From Phoronis ovalis (Eukaryota > Phoronida > Phoronidae), in assembly GCA_028565635.1 (NCBI GenBank), contig JAOXYB010017353.1:1-15985 (forward strand): a DNA stretch of 15,985 nt, read 5' to 3'. The position numbers and the translations under genes were made by a program. Each line of letters opens with the position of its first letter. Positions within the stretch are counted from its first letter, which is position 1. The notes below the pieces were generated by a model. It worked only from the letters and a program-made list of their open reading frames with translations. It was not told the DNA's origin and made no database searches. Shown in pieces: positions 1-11,944 of this stretch.

Positions 1-1192
1 AGGAAGCATATGTTTCACTTTATAATGATACACTTGAGTATTCATCATAGGTGTGACTAAAGTCGCAATCAAAGCAGTAACTACAGTGGATGTGGGTTTG
101 TAATTATTTATGAAACATATGCCATCAGCGAAATCTTTGAGCTTTAGCCAGAAAAACGAAAGTCTGTAGAAATATTATATTTTGAAAAAAGTTCATTTTT
201 ACACCTAATAATCATCATAGTTTCAAAACCCATATTTACAGATATACAGAATGCAAAAAGTATGGAAACATGTCCTAAGAAACAGGTTATAAAACTAAGA
301 CCATATTAAAAAATGAGGCATTCGGAAATGTTTCCAAAGCTTCACTTAATTAATTGCAATAATTTTATTTGAATGGTCATCTGCATGTATAGATATTACA
401 GACGGTGGTTAGAAATGTTTTCAAAAAAGAAAATAACATTTGCACTTTAAGTTACGCATGAATTTCCTTTTACTAAACTGCCTTTGAATATAATGACAGA
501 ATTGGAGGCCTGCAGGATTTACCCTAGTTAAAATTTGTGGGAATGAAATTAGATCAAATTGAGCAGAAACGTACGCCATATTAATGCCCTATTCAAAAAC
601 TCTGTGTAATTGTGTATTCGAAATGTGATCATTATGAATAGTGTTATTGCTCAACGGGTATAAGCCGAAAATAAATTGTTATAAGGAGAACTTTAATCCG
701 AAAATGAATTATTTCTCTGAATACTTGGCTTTGTAAGTAAACACTTTCTTTTGAAATCGTCTGCAATTACCAACAAAAAATGCCGCCTCCATAGATAATG
801 ACATTCTGTATTCCAAAAGGTTTTCCCATCTCATTGCACTTGACTGGCTAGACAGCTTTTGTAATTTCGGTCAGCTCAAGCAGAGTCAAATAGTTTCATG
901 TATCGTAATGTAATTGAAAAGTCAGTCGAGTCTTTACACTTTCCTGTTTGTTTTAAATGGATCATTGTCTTCTTATGCGACGATATGTTTTTTATTTATT
1001 AATACTAACACCATTAATACTTGTTTGTTAACGATACAATTAAAGACTGTTTCCGGAAATTTGAGAATATATTTGTTTGTGGTGTCAATATCTGGTGCGT
1101 GTAAACTAGAAATGATACGTTTTTATTACAAATTAACAAGAAATTAAATTTTAATAATAAGAAAAAAACATATTTTTTATAAGAAGAATTAA
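1..1192. other. AT-rich sequence, no gene seen
   Basis: No frame here is convincing. The open frame at 914-1147 starts with TTG, is compositionally simple, and lacks motifs. GC falls to about 8% at 1141-1200, directly before the GC-richer islet. Only the short direct repeat at 665-710 stands out. Confidence 0.7.
665..710 (+). repeat. Direct repeat, 13 bp at 33-bp period
   Basis: CCGAAAATAAATT at 665-677 and CCGAAAATGAATT at 698-710 differ at one base. This may be a small local duplication that has since diverged in the spacer. Confidence 0.4.
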
Positions 1193-1477
1193 AGTTTTTA
1201 TTATAATTTTAGTGACAACTGCATTTTTGCTTGTCATCCGTATAGCTTTGTACAAACCGCGTATTCTGCGCGCATTAAACAGCATAAACCAGACCTACTC
1301 ACGGCCCGGTATCTGCGTGTCCATCAGGATATGCGGATGTGGACTAAGGCCTACCATGCAGTTTCTCGATGCTGTATCTCACTATTGACACAGATACATA
1401 CGACAAAGCAAGGGCAGTATGATCTATTACTGATGCTTGCAAACCAAGTATTGAATAAAGGTCTGAACAGAGGCGTA
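1193..1477 (+). other. Candidate exon or relic: 95-codon open frame without ATG start
   Basis: The frame is open between stops at 1190-1192 and 1478-1480. The sequence 1261-1440 is about 47% GC, while 1141-1200 is about 8%. The frame reads through a protein-like stretch that includes KQHKPDLLTARYLRVHQDMR and later ANQVLNKGLNRGV. An acceptor-like TTTTAG ends at 1212, and AATAAA at 1515-1520 lies 35 nt after the stop, so a terminal exon is formally possible. I recognise no domain. The minus strand is also open over 1344-1529 but starts with GTG. It could equally be an old transposon fragment or chance. Confidence 0.22.
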
Positions 1478-1604
1478 TAAACAAAAATCCAGGTAGCAAA
1501 TTAATCCAGCAGGGAATAAAGGCGGGCACGTATTCCAGATGCTGTTTGTGAACATTTATTCGTCTTGATTATTCAGGTGTAGAGGCACCCTAAATCAGCT
1601 TGTT

Positions 1605-1634
1605 GTACTAGCACTTCCTGGGTACTAGCACTTC
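1605..1634 (+). repeat. Short tandem duplication, 13 bp at 17-bp period
   Basis: GTACTAGCACTTC occurs at 1605-1617 and again at 1622-1634. Its core TACTAGCACTT recurs at 14913-14923 inside P450 intron 1. Confidence 0.6.
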
Positions 1635-2369
1635 AGTATAATAAACCCTGTTGCATAACGTTAAAAAAATCAAGAATGTCTTTCTAAAAATACTTTTATT
1701 CGGCTATATTTAGTCCATTTGGTAACCTATGGGGAAAATTAAGTTAGGAACCGATAGGTTTTAATTAAAAGAGAAAAACATATGTAGGTTATGATTAAAC
1801 ATTTTATTATTTATAAGAAGGCATTTGTAGGTCAGAAGGCCCAAGTGTTTATATAAACAACTTAACTTCCGAACGCTGTTCGGCATTTTTCGTTAATTTC
1901 CGGATAGCCGCATCAAATAAAAAGCACCTGGATAAAATTTTGTAAAGAATAGAAGTCATTAAAGTGTTTCTATTTTTAGTAAACTATTGGTATAGTTTTA
2001 ACAAGTTTCATAAAAGAAAACAACACATGTTATTTTGGTTATTTTTTGGTTAAACTTAGGTGAGGTCCTCTAGTCGGGAGCTGCTTAGTTATTAGAGTGG
2101 TGGTTTTTCATTAAAACTATGAATGAATCGAACAAAGTAGCAATTATCTGAGAATTGGTTCTTATAAGCGGAGGAGTGAGAGAATTATGTCTCATCAGAT
2201 ACTTGCGATAGCTATATTTGTCCACAATTAAGTTCCTTATCTGAACTATTTTCATAAAATAATGTAATATTCGAAATGAATTATAATCTATAATACATAG
2301 TTTATTATACCTAGGATGCGAGGGGCAACCTACAATCAGCCATTAACCTTTTTTTTAATAATCCACGGG

Positions 2370-2411
2370 GCGTAATGGTTTGATTTTCGCTTCGATTTTT
2401 AGCGTAATGGT
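2370..2411 (+). repeat. Direct repeat of GCGTAATGGT
   Basis: The 10-mer GCGTAATGGT is at 2370-2379 and 2402-2411, 32 bp apart, around a T-rich spacer. It is an isolated pair with no other structure. Confidence 0.45.
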
Positions 2412-3056
2412 AAAAGCCGATGAAATATGTGCCATTTCCCTGTTTTGTGGAATCTGCGGAGTTTTAGTACGAAAACCTTTAGTGTAACGACAAAAACGTA
2501 TACTGAAAGACAATAAAATTAACTAAAAATATTAATGTTTTACGTTACTCTCATCACCTCGGAATTGTGGTAAAGACAGGCACGTCATTGGTCGAGATTT
2601 GTAAAAGTGATTTGTAAAGTGAATGTATTGTACTCCGGCCTGTATTCTGAGCATGTCGATGTATAAAAGTAATTTAAAGAGACACGGCGAAATAAAATGT
2701 CATATTTCTACTTGCAGATACAATTTCAATCAATTTAGAAGACCAGTTCACGATCATGTTCCACTAAATAAAGATTACCCGGGACAACTAGACATTCCGA
2801 CTTTCATTCGGATTACCTGGTATAACGTCACGCGCAGTTTTATTTTTGCGTATCGCTGTTATTTTGTGATCGAGAGCCTACTTTGTTTTGGTGGAAACTA
2901 TTGACAAACGTCTAAGTCTTTGCCTAATACACTTAATATTTCATTCTACAAACAAGATTCTTTACTTAGTCAATTTAATTTTCCTATGTAGCTATCCGAA
3001 GAATTTAATTCAAAAACGCGAGATTGAGAGGCAAGACTCGTGACTTGATTTCTAGG

Positions 3057-3396
3057 CCGGATCAAGGGTGGGTCCGCCGCAGATCAGCTTTGTCCTGTAG
3101 CGGGGCTATTTGATATTTTTGGGGCAGTGATATTTTAAAACTTGATTACTTTTTAATAATAAAGACACCCGTTTGGGTACTCCAGTAAAAGTTCAGTTAC
3201 GTGTGTCCGATCCAGGGGCGGGTTCAGGGTTTGGGATGCAGACAAGATGCAGAATTAGCTTTGTCATGATGTTGGGCTGTAGTGTATAGCAGCTGGTATC
3301 ATCAAAAAACAAAATTTATTATATCCCAGGTATCGAAACATTTATATGGCTTTAATGTAATATACGCCCCCGAACGAGGTATTCCAGTGAAAGTTT
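3057..3396 (+). repeat. Two diverged tandem copies of a GC-richer repeat
   Basis: Unit A (about 3057-3194) and unit B (about 3207-3396) share three blocks in the same order. CCGGATCAAGGGTGGGTCC at 3057 pairs with CCGATCCAGGGGCGGGTTC at 3207. ATCAGCTTTGTCCTG at 3083 pairs with ATTAGCTTTGTCATG at 3254. GGTACTCCAGTAAAAGTT at 3176 pairs with GGTATTCCAGTGAAAGTT at 3378, with 16 of 18 bases identical. The spacing between blocks differs (26 and 93 versus 47 and 124), so indels have accumulated. The higher GC and the GATCCAGGGGCGGG-like head suggest a dispersed repeat. The family is not identified, and no coding potential is seen. Confidence 0.55.
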
Positions 3397-3551
3397 ATTG
3401 CAATTATATTTGATTATTTCAACAAGGGTACGTGTGTCATTAGTGTACTACGGAAATAATCTGCTCCAAAAGATATCGAGTAGCAACGTGATACAACGGA
3501 ATAACCCTCTTGTGAGATGATTAAGCTTTTATACAGGCTTTAATTTCATTG

Positions 3552-3566
3552 GATAATGACATTATC
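3552..3566. repeat. Perfect 15-bp inverted repeat
   Basis: GATAATG-A-CATTATC has 7-bp arms around one base. Each arm begins with a GATA core. It is short and could arise by chance. Confidence 0.4.
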
Positions 3567-4493
3567 AGGAGGCGGGCCTTATTAAAGTAAACATAACTAT
3601 AAATATAGCCCACTCCACATAGTTGAATACTAAATCGAGTCAGGTACTACATGACAACAAGAATTTGCTAAAAAACAAAGAGAAGCTATACATAGACAGG
3701 TGTGGGAATTAAAATATATGATTTGCAAGAAAGTTTAAAGGATTTGGTAAGTTAAACTTTACATTTTATGTCTGTAATATACCATTGTATCACTAGCGTG
3801 TGTTAATGTGTAGTCGGATGCATTAACGCTAGGGTTTCCCTTATGTTACTATTTTTAGCCCATTCATTGTCTAGCTCTGCGGAATTATGTTCAAGGTATT
3901 TAAAAACGTTTAATCAAGTGAATAGCGAAGATCACTTAGAGAAAAACACTTTGTATCTAGTAATAATGATAAAACGCATTGCACAAGGCATTGAGAAATT
4001 ATATCATATCCATCGGGAATTGTCTGCAGTGGTGGCCTTGATATAAAATCGGCTTTAATTTAATCAGTTCTAAATCCGGCTTGATGTATAGATGGTATTT
4101 TGGGATATTAACTCATCTATCATCTATGACGAATAAAAAACCACCCTGTTCCTAGTCATATTGTACTTTTACGTATACATCCATATTTAATGAACATATT
4201 TTTGACGAGATCCTAGCTACAAAATGATAAAGATTCTGTCGTGCATTTTCGGTTTACGGGGTCGTGTCCATAAAAAAGCATGCAAGGTGTAAATGATCGC
4301 AAAGTGTACATATATTTTCGAGTAGACCTACACGCTTCGTTTAAATGCCATATATGCAAAACTCAATAGAGCGAGCTTCTACTAAAGTAACAAACAGGTT
4401 CATGAACTGTAATGCAACATTGGATTTCACTATTCACTATAAGAAATAGAAACTATTGGAAGCATTCAGACAAAAACTATCACGAACAGGTCA

Positions 4494-4699
4494 TAAAACT
4501 GTATTGATCACGGTTCCAGCAGGTCGCAATCCGTCTACGGTTACTCCAAACATGTATGTTCCTGCATGTCTTTTACAGCAGTAGCGATCGTACGATATTC
4601 GGCAATCACTTCAAAGCATTTATTGTTCGTTTTATGTCGAACTAATACTTTCTCAACGATGAAGTTAAAAGCACGTGTAATAGGGTTTTCTGTTAGAAG
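4494..4699 (-). pseudogene. Candidate broken coding segment, minus strand, one frameshift
   Basis: On the minus strand, 4699-4544 is open for 52 codons and ends with stop TAA at 4543-4541. It includes FNFIVEKVLVRH and CFEVIAEYRTIATAVKDMQ. Overlapping it from about 4562, another frame continues as GTYMFGVTVDGLRPAGTVI to a TGA at 4493-4491. The two halves read like one protein split by a frameshift. An AACAG acceptor-like end precedes the segment at about 4688. I recognise no family. It may be a decayed exon, or a dispersed repeat whose frames only look coding. Confidence 0.25.
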
Positions 4700-6103
4700 T
4701 TATAGTTACTAAACCACTTTTTACAATAGACCGAAATTTTATGATATTTTAAAATCTTGGTAATACTAAGGAAATTGCATTTTAAATGGCTTAGCAAATT
4801 AAATTTTATGAGTATCTACTTAATTCAAACTGTCACTAAGGAAATTTCAATAAGATGCCTAGAGAACGCGAGAAGAATTTTTTATTTTTGCTAAAAATGT
4901 GACAGGAGCTAAATATAAATGTAAATAACAAAGTTGCCAAGTAACCGTGCCGCTGGCTATAAATATGCTTCAACATACCACAATGTCAACCGATTGATAA
5001 TAGTTCAAATTCAGGTTCTTGTAAAAAGGTACTCAAATATTTCGTATTTAGACATCTTGTGCATAACGTGTTTACTTATGTACCAAAATTAGTAGATGTA
5101 AAGATAAAAATAGATACAATTTTAATCCTAGCACATGTTCGACATAGATTAGATGCTACAGAATCTAAGACGGGTTTATATCTCTGTATCATGTCATTTG
5201 TGTTGCTTGTGTCGCTTGACCCGGCGCGAGTGTTTTAATGTTCAATTTTTGTGAAAATCGTGGGAGGTGTTTACATCACTGTCCAATTACTGGAACGTGT
5301 CCTTAGCTTCTTTAGATGCATCTCATTGGACAACCGTGCATTTTAGGCGACAAGATAACCTCAAAACGTGGTATGGTAAACCTTACAGGTAAAAACCATG
5401 TTTGCGTAAAAAACGTGGTCTACCACATGTGATAAACAAATTTCGCGAAAATACGTTTGTCTTTAAAAAGCTTTCTTTTTTGGAAAATTATGGTATCATG
5501 TTTAGTTAAAATCTCAATGCACTTCAATAGCATTTGCAGGACAATTAATTAATTCAAATATTATCGTATGTTATATATTTTATGATCACGTTGTCAACTT
5601 AGAAAGATACATAACCACATCCTCAATTTGTTTGATCTGTGGTTATCAAGACACTCTGCATAATTAAGTTTTGACAGGTGTAACGGCAGATACCCTACCT
5701 GTAATCGGACCAACGACTAGATTGTAGATATTACTAGCACGTATTCGAGAGACACGTGAAACTATCTGCTAGTTAATTATGTGAAACTATGTATGAAATG
5801 TGTAACACAGGTATTCATAGGTATGCAGATGTCCCACAGATGTCTCTCATGAGACTTGTCTACGGGTCCGACCAGTGTTGAGACCAGGTTCGTGTGAAAA
5901 GATATCAAGAGTCTGAACTTAAAATACTACTTTGACATTTTACATGTATCACACGCATCACGCAGCATTTCGTTTTTTTTTATGAATGGACCATGAACTC
6001 GAGTATTAGCATCAAAATAGCGTAATTTGCCTGAACGGTTCACATCAAACGTGTTTGTGTTCCGCATGTAACATGAATGGCTGTTTAATACTTAAGGTGC
6101 GCC

Positions 6104-6120
6104 TGTTTACATTGTAAACA
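6104..6120. promoter_or_regulatory. Inverted pair of forkhead-type motifs
   Basis: TGTTTAC-ATT-GTAAACA is a perfect inverted repeat with 7-bp arms and a 3-nt centre. Each arm is the canonical forkhead (FOX) core, one on each strand. It lies 7.7 kb from the P450 promoter and no nearer gene was found, so any enhancer role is speculative. Confidence 0.35.
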
Positions 6121-9100
6121 TTGTTTGACTTGCATAATATGGTAAAATATATTGTAACGGAAAATTTAGTTACATCAGGAAGCATAACAAGGGTAATGAT
6201 GTAAGCAAGCGATCATATGATAAGATGTAATGAATTTTTCAAAAATTTCTAAGATGGAGCATGCATTTTTTTCTTTACTTCTCAAAACAATAATTATAAT
6301 AGGAATAACTAAATGACGGAAATGATGTAAATACCTGCCTAGACGTGAACATGTTACCTTACACTTTCTGTTACAACAGTCACCTTCAATAATACAGTAT
6401 AATCGAGTTTTAACACATCTTTACCGAAATTTCTAAAATCGAGCAACTTCTCACCGTTTATTTATTTTTAGATAACAGGTATGTACATTCTCTATGTATT
6501 TCTGATAAGATATAAAGTGCCGCTATAATTGTTTATATACATGATTTAGCAAACAAGGAAACAAAGTCCTAAACATTATAAATTAAAATAGCTTATCTAT
6601 TAAAAAAATAACAGACTACCTGTATATAGTATATTATCATTAATTATGCCTGATGACATTATCTGTTTAATTAATAAGGAAATCTATACTAGCGATAAAC
6701 TGTATATGCAAGGAATTTTATCATTTAAAAGTCAAGATATTTGTTTTGCTTTCATACCATTTACATTTCGCTTAGAATCTAAATTCTCATAGAAACTCGC
6801 TTGATAGTCACAACTATTGACGTAATCGAGATGTCAGCACGTAAAATTATCATAACCCTGGATGGAGCACTTTAGCAGTGCCCACGGGAAAATTTTCGCG
6901 ATACCTTCGACCTTAGATATGAATGTTAATCCACGGATCTTAATCTGTGTGTCCATAACTATATGACTATATGAAGCGCTGGGCCATTTATTCTGCATTT
7001 TGACTGGGATTCCTATAGTTGCTTCACTAAAATGCTATCCCGGCATGCCATTCTATTGAAAATATGCTGCGTGTTTTAAAGTTTGTCTCACTCTACTAAA
7101 ATGCGCTTCTAATAACATTAAATTCGTTCAAGATATTCGATTGCCAACATTTGCATTGTCATTGTATTTTTTATAGGGTGATGTCTTATACAATTAGCCG
7201 GTGTTAAATGCTTGAAATTTCCTTCCAGGCTTAAGTCAATCACATTGACATATTTAACATTCTTCAACTATTTAATTTTATTAGATTTTTGCTGATCAGA
7301 TTTCAAATAATAATGTTATCGCTATAAGAATGTGTGTAGTGTGTGTTAAAAAAACGTGCTTGTTTGGTTTACCTATTTATTGCTAACTGCTTCAAAGGAA
7401 AGACCGTTCTGGTTTTGAACATTATATTAAATTAATTTTCAAATATTAGCCCGGATGTATAAGTTTGTTAAGAGTATACTGCGGTTTTCCTAATTCTATT
7501 ATAACTAAGAAATAGCTAAGAAGTTGTCAAGAAGTGTTGTTCTGGCTTTTTATAATAGGCGAATAGGTTTTAAAAAATTTCTGATCATCGGTGGCAGAAA
7601 CTGTGAGAATATGTGTTTAGGATGAAGGTAAGACATCGCTTGTTTAAGTACCCTTCAGATCTCAGAGATAAGGATGGCGAGTGGCATGTGACAACATCCA
7701 TGTAAGTCTATCCGCTAAAAAATTGTCAAGTATTTTTTTCCCAAACTAGGGGGTTAAATTAATCTGAAAACGTTCATTCTTTTCACAAAAGATAATGTTT
7801 ATACAAGACCTGATTACCATACCACACACACCGTTGAGAAAGTATATTAAGCTGATATTTTGATTCGAACGGGTGTTACTACCCAAACAATGTGATCACA
7901 CGTGCAATGTTTTTCAAATAAACTTCCTTCAAAAAGCGGTCTTCTTTGATTTGGGCGAGACTTGCATCATTGTTAGCAGCACATGTTAACTGTCTGGTTA
8001 TACACCAACGATTTTCACACATGGATTTTTTATCAGGATCTTAATTAAAAACTTAAAGAATGTTTAATATAAAACACAGGAAGACCTTTGTCTTTACTCT
8101 CATTGTTTGAACACAGGTAAGTTTTATAGGCATGAATAATGTTTTTAGTTACTATTATATTCTAATGTCCTGGTCATGTTTTTGGCATGTTTAACTAAGG
8201 TGTTAAAGACCAATTTTCGGCTTAATGCCGTTTTAAAAAGAAACCTATTTCACGACTTATTAACCGGTTATTTCGTCTCGATCCCCCACGTTAAATAATA
8301 GCAATCGGAAATACTTGTCTTGGATTTAAGAGATTTACCTTGACTTTTTAAGTAATCTACATGGCTTTAAATACCTCTAAGTGATGGTGATACTGTAAAA
8401 CAATGAAACACAAATACTGACTAAGGTCTTATCTGTGTTAATCAATACTTAACGACATAACTAACTAGTTTTCTCGCCACTGGGGAGTTGTGACTCAACA
8501 AGTTTCCACAAACGTGATAATAGGAACAATTTATCTTAAACTTAAAAGCATTTTTGTTTTTCAAAATCTTTGAAATTTTTCACAAAGCAGAAAATTTGTA
8601 GATAAAGGATACATGCGTGAGTTTTTCTAAACGTAGAATTAGCATTCCTCATCGTATTTATAGTTAGGCTTTGTGTACTGTGTATTATAATACTATGTAC
8701 AGATTAGCACAAGATTAACACTGATTAAGGATATTATACGCGCTTTAATTTAAGCTAAGCTTCTAAACTTATGTAAATACCTACTACAGGTGTAGATTTA
8801 AGCCAGTTAATATTTTAAAAAGTTTTAAAGTAGTTATAATCATATCTACTCGATTAATGATGATTTGATACATGGCTAATTAGGCTGGCTCGTGGGGTGG
8901 TCAGATAGAACTATTTTAAGATTAAATATACCGCTGGATTTGCGTTCACAGTAAGACACGAATGCAGGTAATAATTATTTTTTTAAACTTCACGTGTTTG
9001 AATTGTTAAGAACAAATCTACCGCTTAAAAGTAAGTATTAAAATGGAAGTTTTTTAGCTTAAAATTCCTGAACATTTTATATTTGCGGTTTTGTTTAATT

Positions 9101-9188
9101 GTGTATTGAAATATCATGTGAATTGTATCTATTACGGTCGACATGAAGATAATAATATTTGGATCAATTAAGGTACATATTAAGATAA

Positions 9189-9503
9189 CCTTTCACAATT
9201 AGCTTCAACAAATGTCCCTGCATTCTAAAAGATCAAAAACACAGCGGAAATCCAAGTGTAAACGACAGAAAAATTTCACGAATCAATAGAACGATAAACA
9301 GTTGGATTTGCGACAATGAATGCTTTATTGTGTATGCACACCAGGGTCTAGTGCCGGCTGTAAATGATAATCAAAAAGTTCCCATTAGGCAATATACAGG
9401 TATTCTTCAACTCCCAGCAGGTATAATCGAGATATACTACAAAACGTTTGCAGGTGTTGGTTTTAAATTCAGTCTCGAAGTAACGCGCTCATTGATCGGA
9501 CGC
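9189..9503 (+). other. Candidate exon or relic: 105-codon open frame without ATG start
   Basis: The frame is open between TAA at 9186-9188 and TAA at 9504-9506. The translation is mixed and soluble-looking, with four cysteines in the first half and a beta-rich second half (YTGILQLPAGIIEIYYKTF, then GVGFKFSLEV). An acceptor-like CCTTTCACAATTAG ends at 9202. Good donor-like CAG|GT sites occur at 9419/9420, 9461/9462 and 9541/9542. In AT-rich DNA about one frame this long is expected by chance in a window of this size. No family is recognised. Confidence 0.25.
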
Positions 9504-10087
9504 TAAGAAAGTTTGGTCCCAGATTCTTATCCAAATCCCAGGTAGGATGCTTTACTAAGGATTCCTCTAATTTATCTCAATTCTCTTGTTTATTATTTAA
9601 ATGAATAATTCAATTTTACTGTTTTTGTTTACGCGAAAGACTGATGGTAAAATCATGCATACTATATTTAGGATTAGCTTGATTAATTAATCGTGATAAT
9701 TTAATAGGACTAATAACAATGACGCTAATTAGAATGACGCAGCAGCTCGTCACTGACATCACTCACATTACAGGTATATATTTACTAAGTGTAAATGTGT
9801 GGGTAATTTACATTATGGCCGGTACGTACTGGCACACACTGGAATTACGATAGTATTAACTGACGAGGACACTTTTGCTTTGGACAAAATCACAAATAAC
9901 GACATACCGGTTGTCGTATTTATTACTAGGGTTTATTTTCACAAGTACAGTGTTTAATAATGATACGGATATTTCCGAATTGTGTTCATTCAATTTTTCG
10001 CAAAAAGGCCCATGTCACTTCTGCATGTTTAGCATATTTCTGCCTTTATTAAAAATAATGCTTATACATTTAGATATAACCTTTAAG

Positions 10088-10105
10088 GAGGTCCAAACTG
10101 ACCTC
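10088..10105. repeat. Small hairpin GAGGTC/GACCTC
   Basis: Six-bp perfect arms (10088-10093 and 10100-10105) flank a 6-nt loop, CAAACT. No run of T follows and no gene ends here, so it is not called a terminator or RNA gene. Confidence 0.35.
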
Positions 10106-10212
10106 AAATGTTTACTTATTTTAATCTATTTAATGACAGCCGAAAAAAAAATCATTTGCCATTCATAACAGTACAATAGTCGCATGAGACAGTTAGAATA
10201 CAATCACTTAGG

Positions 10213-10240
10213 GCACAAGCTGTATTTGATTGTGCAGCTT
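10213..10240. repeat. Two overlapping, mutually exclusive hairpins
   Basis: GCACAA (10213-10218) pairs with TTGTGC (10230-10235). AAGCTG (10217-10222) pairs with CAGCTT (10235-10240). The arms overlap, so only one stem can form at a time. Both are perfect 6-bp stems with 11- to 12-nt loops. Confidence 0.4.
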
Positions 10241-11944
10241 TCGTTATCGATGAATAGTCATCATTCGAAAGAATGTTGTTAGAATCGTTTATTTTGGAAT
10301 TAATACGAATGAGCGATTTAGCAACTTTTAAAGAATTTCCGAGACAAAATAATTTATAAACCATTTAACAGTGACAAGGGATAATCGTGAAGGCTGTACG
10401 ACGGGGGGTTTAATACCCACAAATATTTTAATAACCTTCTTGCTTCAAACAGTACAACAATAGTTTTATAGCATCTTTGCCCGTTCTTTATATAGTAAAT
10501 AGCTAGGCTTAATAGTTTACATATTGTATTGTGGCTAAATCCTACATAACTCGCCAGGTATTAGTAATAATACATGCAATCCTTGAATAAATGAGAAGAA
10601 AGGTTAAATCTGTCCCCATATAAATACAAAGCTCATTTCTAACATGTTAGTTGACTCTGCTCCTATGAATTCATTCACAAAATTAATCGATCACATTCTA
10701 TGATTATATCTCCTTTTAGTATTATACAAATATTTTTATTCCTTCTTTACAATTTAATTTATTTCAAAGATAGTATAATATTTGAATTTTCGTAGCGTAA
10801 TCCGTCACAGCAGTATGCACAATCCTAAGATTAATCAGCGTTTGAGCAGATTAATTTTTGTAGTAAAAATATTGAGATAAAAAAGGTAGAAAGACATTTT
10901 GCACCATGTTTGTAATATATATATACCGATTACAGTTTGGTTATTTTTACATTTAATATATTATAATTTCCTTTCCTTTTAATAACGCTTTGCTTGTTAT
11001 AATAATACACGAGATTACGCTCGAATTAGAGAGGTTACGAATTCCTATTAAAAAAATTCATACACTTCATTTATCAAACAATGTTTTTACAGCGGTCCAA
11101 TATTTGATATTAATCTAAAGAATAAGAATTTGTATATTAGTTACAAACAATAAACAACTCATTTATTGAATCATCGTAACGACCAATTGAACAGTTAAAT
11201 TTAAATATTGATATAACGGATATTAGATGTTATAAATAGACGTGAATAATATTGCGTGTTTTTCCCAAATTACTATGCAAGAGTGAGCTATAACAAATAT
11301 ACAGTTTACACTCTGTTCTTATTGTGGTAAAATTTTGGAGCAAATAATAAGTTCAAAATATTTTATTATGAAAATGTGCTACATTTACAGTGCCTGTGTC
11401 TATATATACATTTCATTCTTAAATTTTAAATCTCGTAGGTTTACATAAGTATTACATGAGAACGGATGTTTTAGAACAAAGATAGATTTAAAGAAAACAC
11501 AAAATATCTACTTTATCTGTGAAAGTGAAACATTTACAAATGCTAAAAGATAACCCTTTGTTCGATAAAAACAACAATGCAAGTTCAGTCAAAAGTTGTG
11601 TTATATAATGATAAAGACTTGCAGACAAATATATAAGAATAGGCGAAATGGGCGTTTAAATTATTATCCCACTAACCCATAACTTCAATAAAATGGGTGG
11701 ATAACAATTAAAAATTATGGAGATTATTGTTACGAGTATACCTTATTAATGGTTGCCACAACAGAATTTGAAAATTTATGAGCTTCGAATTCCTATAATG
11801 ATGTAGTTTAATCGCAGGAGTACTCTTTTAGGGCTTTTAAAAAACAATAAACCACTTCAGTTAACAATAAACAAGCTTAAATGTGTAGTGTTAGGGAGGA
11901 GACGAATACTTTAAACTGTCGCACTGTCCAAAGCAAATTCACAC

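Larger units (their letters stand above)
1541..3050. other. AT-rich sequence with short repeats, no gene seen
   Basis: It contains the small duplications at 1605-1634 and 2370-2411. A 93-codon ATG frame at 2623-2904 is preceded immediately by an in-frame TGA. It shows no signal peptide, domain or promoter and is treated as chance. Confidence 0.65.
3411..9180. other. Long AT-rich stretch, no intact gene seen
   Basis: Apart from the broken minus-strand segment (4494-4699) and short palindromes at 3552-3566 and 6104-6120, I see no gene, RNA gene or intact mobile element. A 67-codon ATG frame at 3843-4046 has a weakly hydrophobic start but no supporting signal. No tRNA A/B box pair at correct spacing was found. 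Small repeats such as GTGAAACTAT (5756-5765, 5781-5790) look incidental. Confidence 0.6.

Noticed and set aside
914-1147. Plus-strand 77-codon frame
   Set aside because: It has a TTG start in very AT-rich DNA, and the hydrophobic residues follow from T-rich codons.
2623-2904. 93-codon ATG frame on the plus strand
   Set aside because: An in-frame stop touches the start codon. There is no domain, signal peptide, promoter or splice context, and frames of this length are expected by chance in AT-rich DNA.
3843-4046. 67-codon ATG frame with a hydrophobic first segment, resembling a small secreted peptide
   Set aside because: The hydrophobic stretch is short, no cleavage site is convincing, and no promoter or conserved cysteines are seen.
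6472-6478. A 7-nt microexon-like ATAACAG between a strong acceptor and GTATGT
   Set aside because: Acceptor-like and donor-like words are frequent here, and no neighbouring exons give it a gene to belong to.
6653-6663. 11-mer ATGACATTATC shared with 3556-3566
   Set aside because: A single 11-bp match in AT-rich sequence of this length is expected by chance, and the flanks do not align.
7861-7880. GTTCGAATC on the minus strand, resembling a tRNA B box
   Set aside because: No A box or cloverleaf pairing is present at the required distance.
9875-10168. Plus-strand 97-codon hydrophobic frame
   Set aside because: It has a TTG start, and the Leu/Ile/Phe-rich content is what T-rich random sequence encodes.
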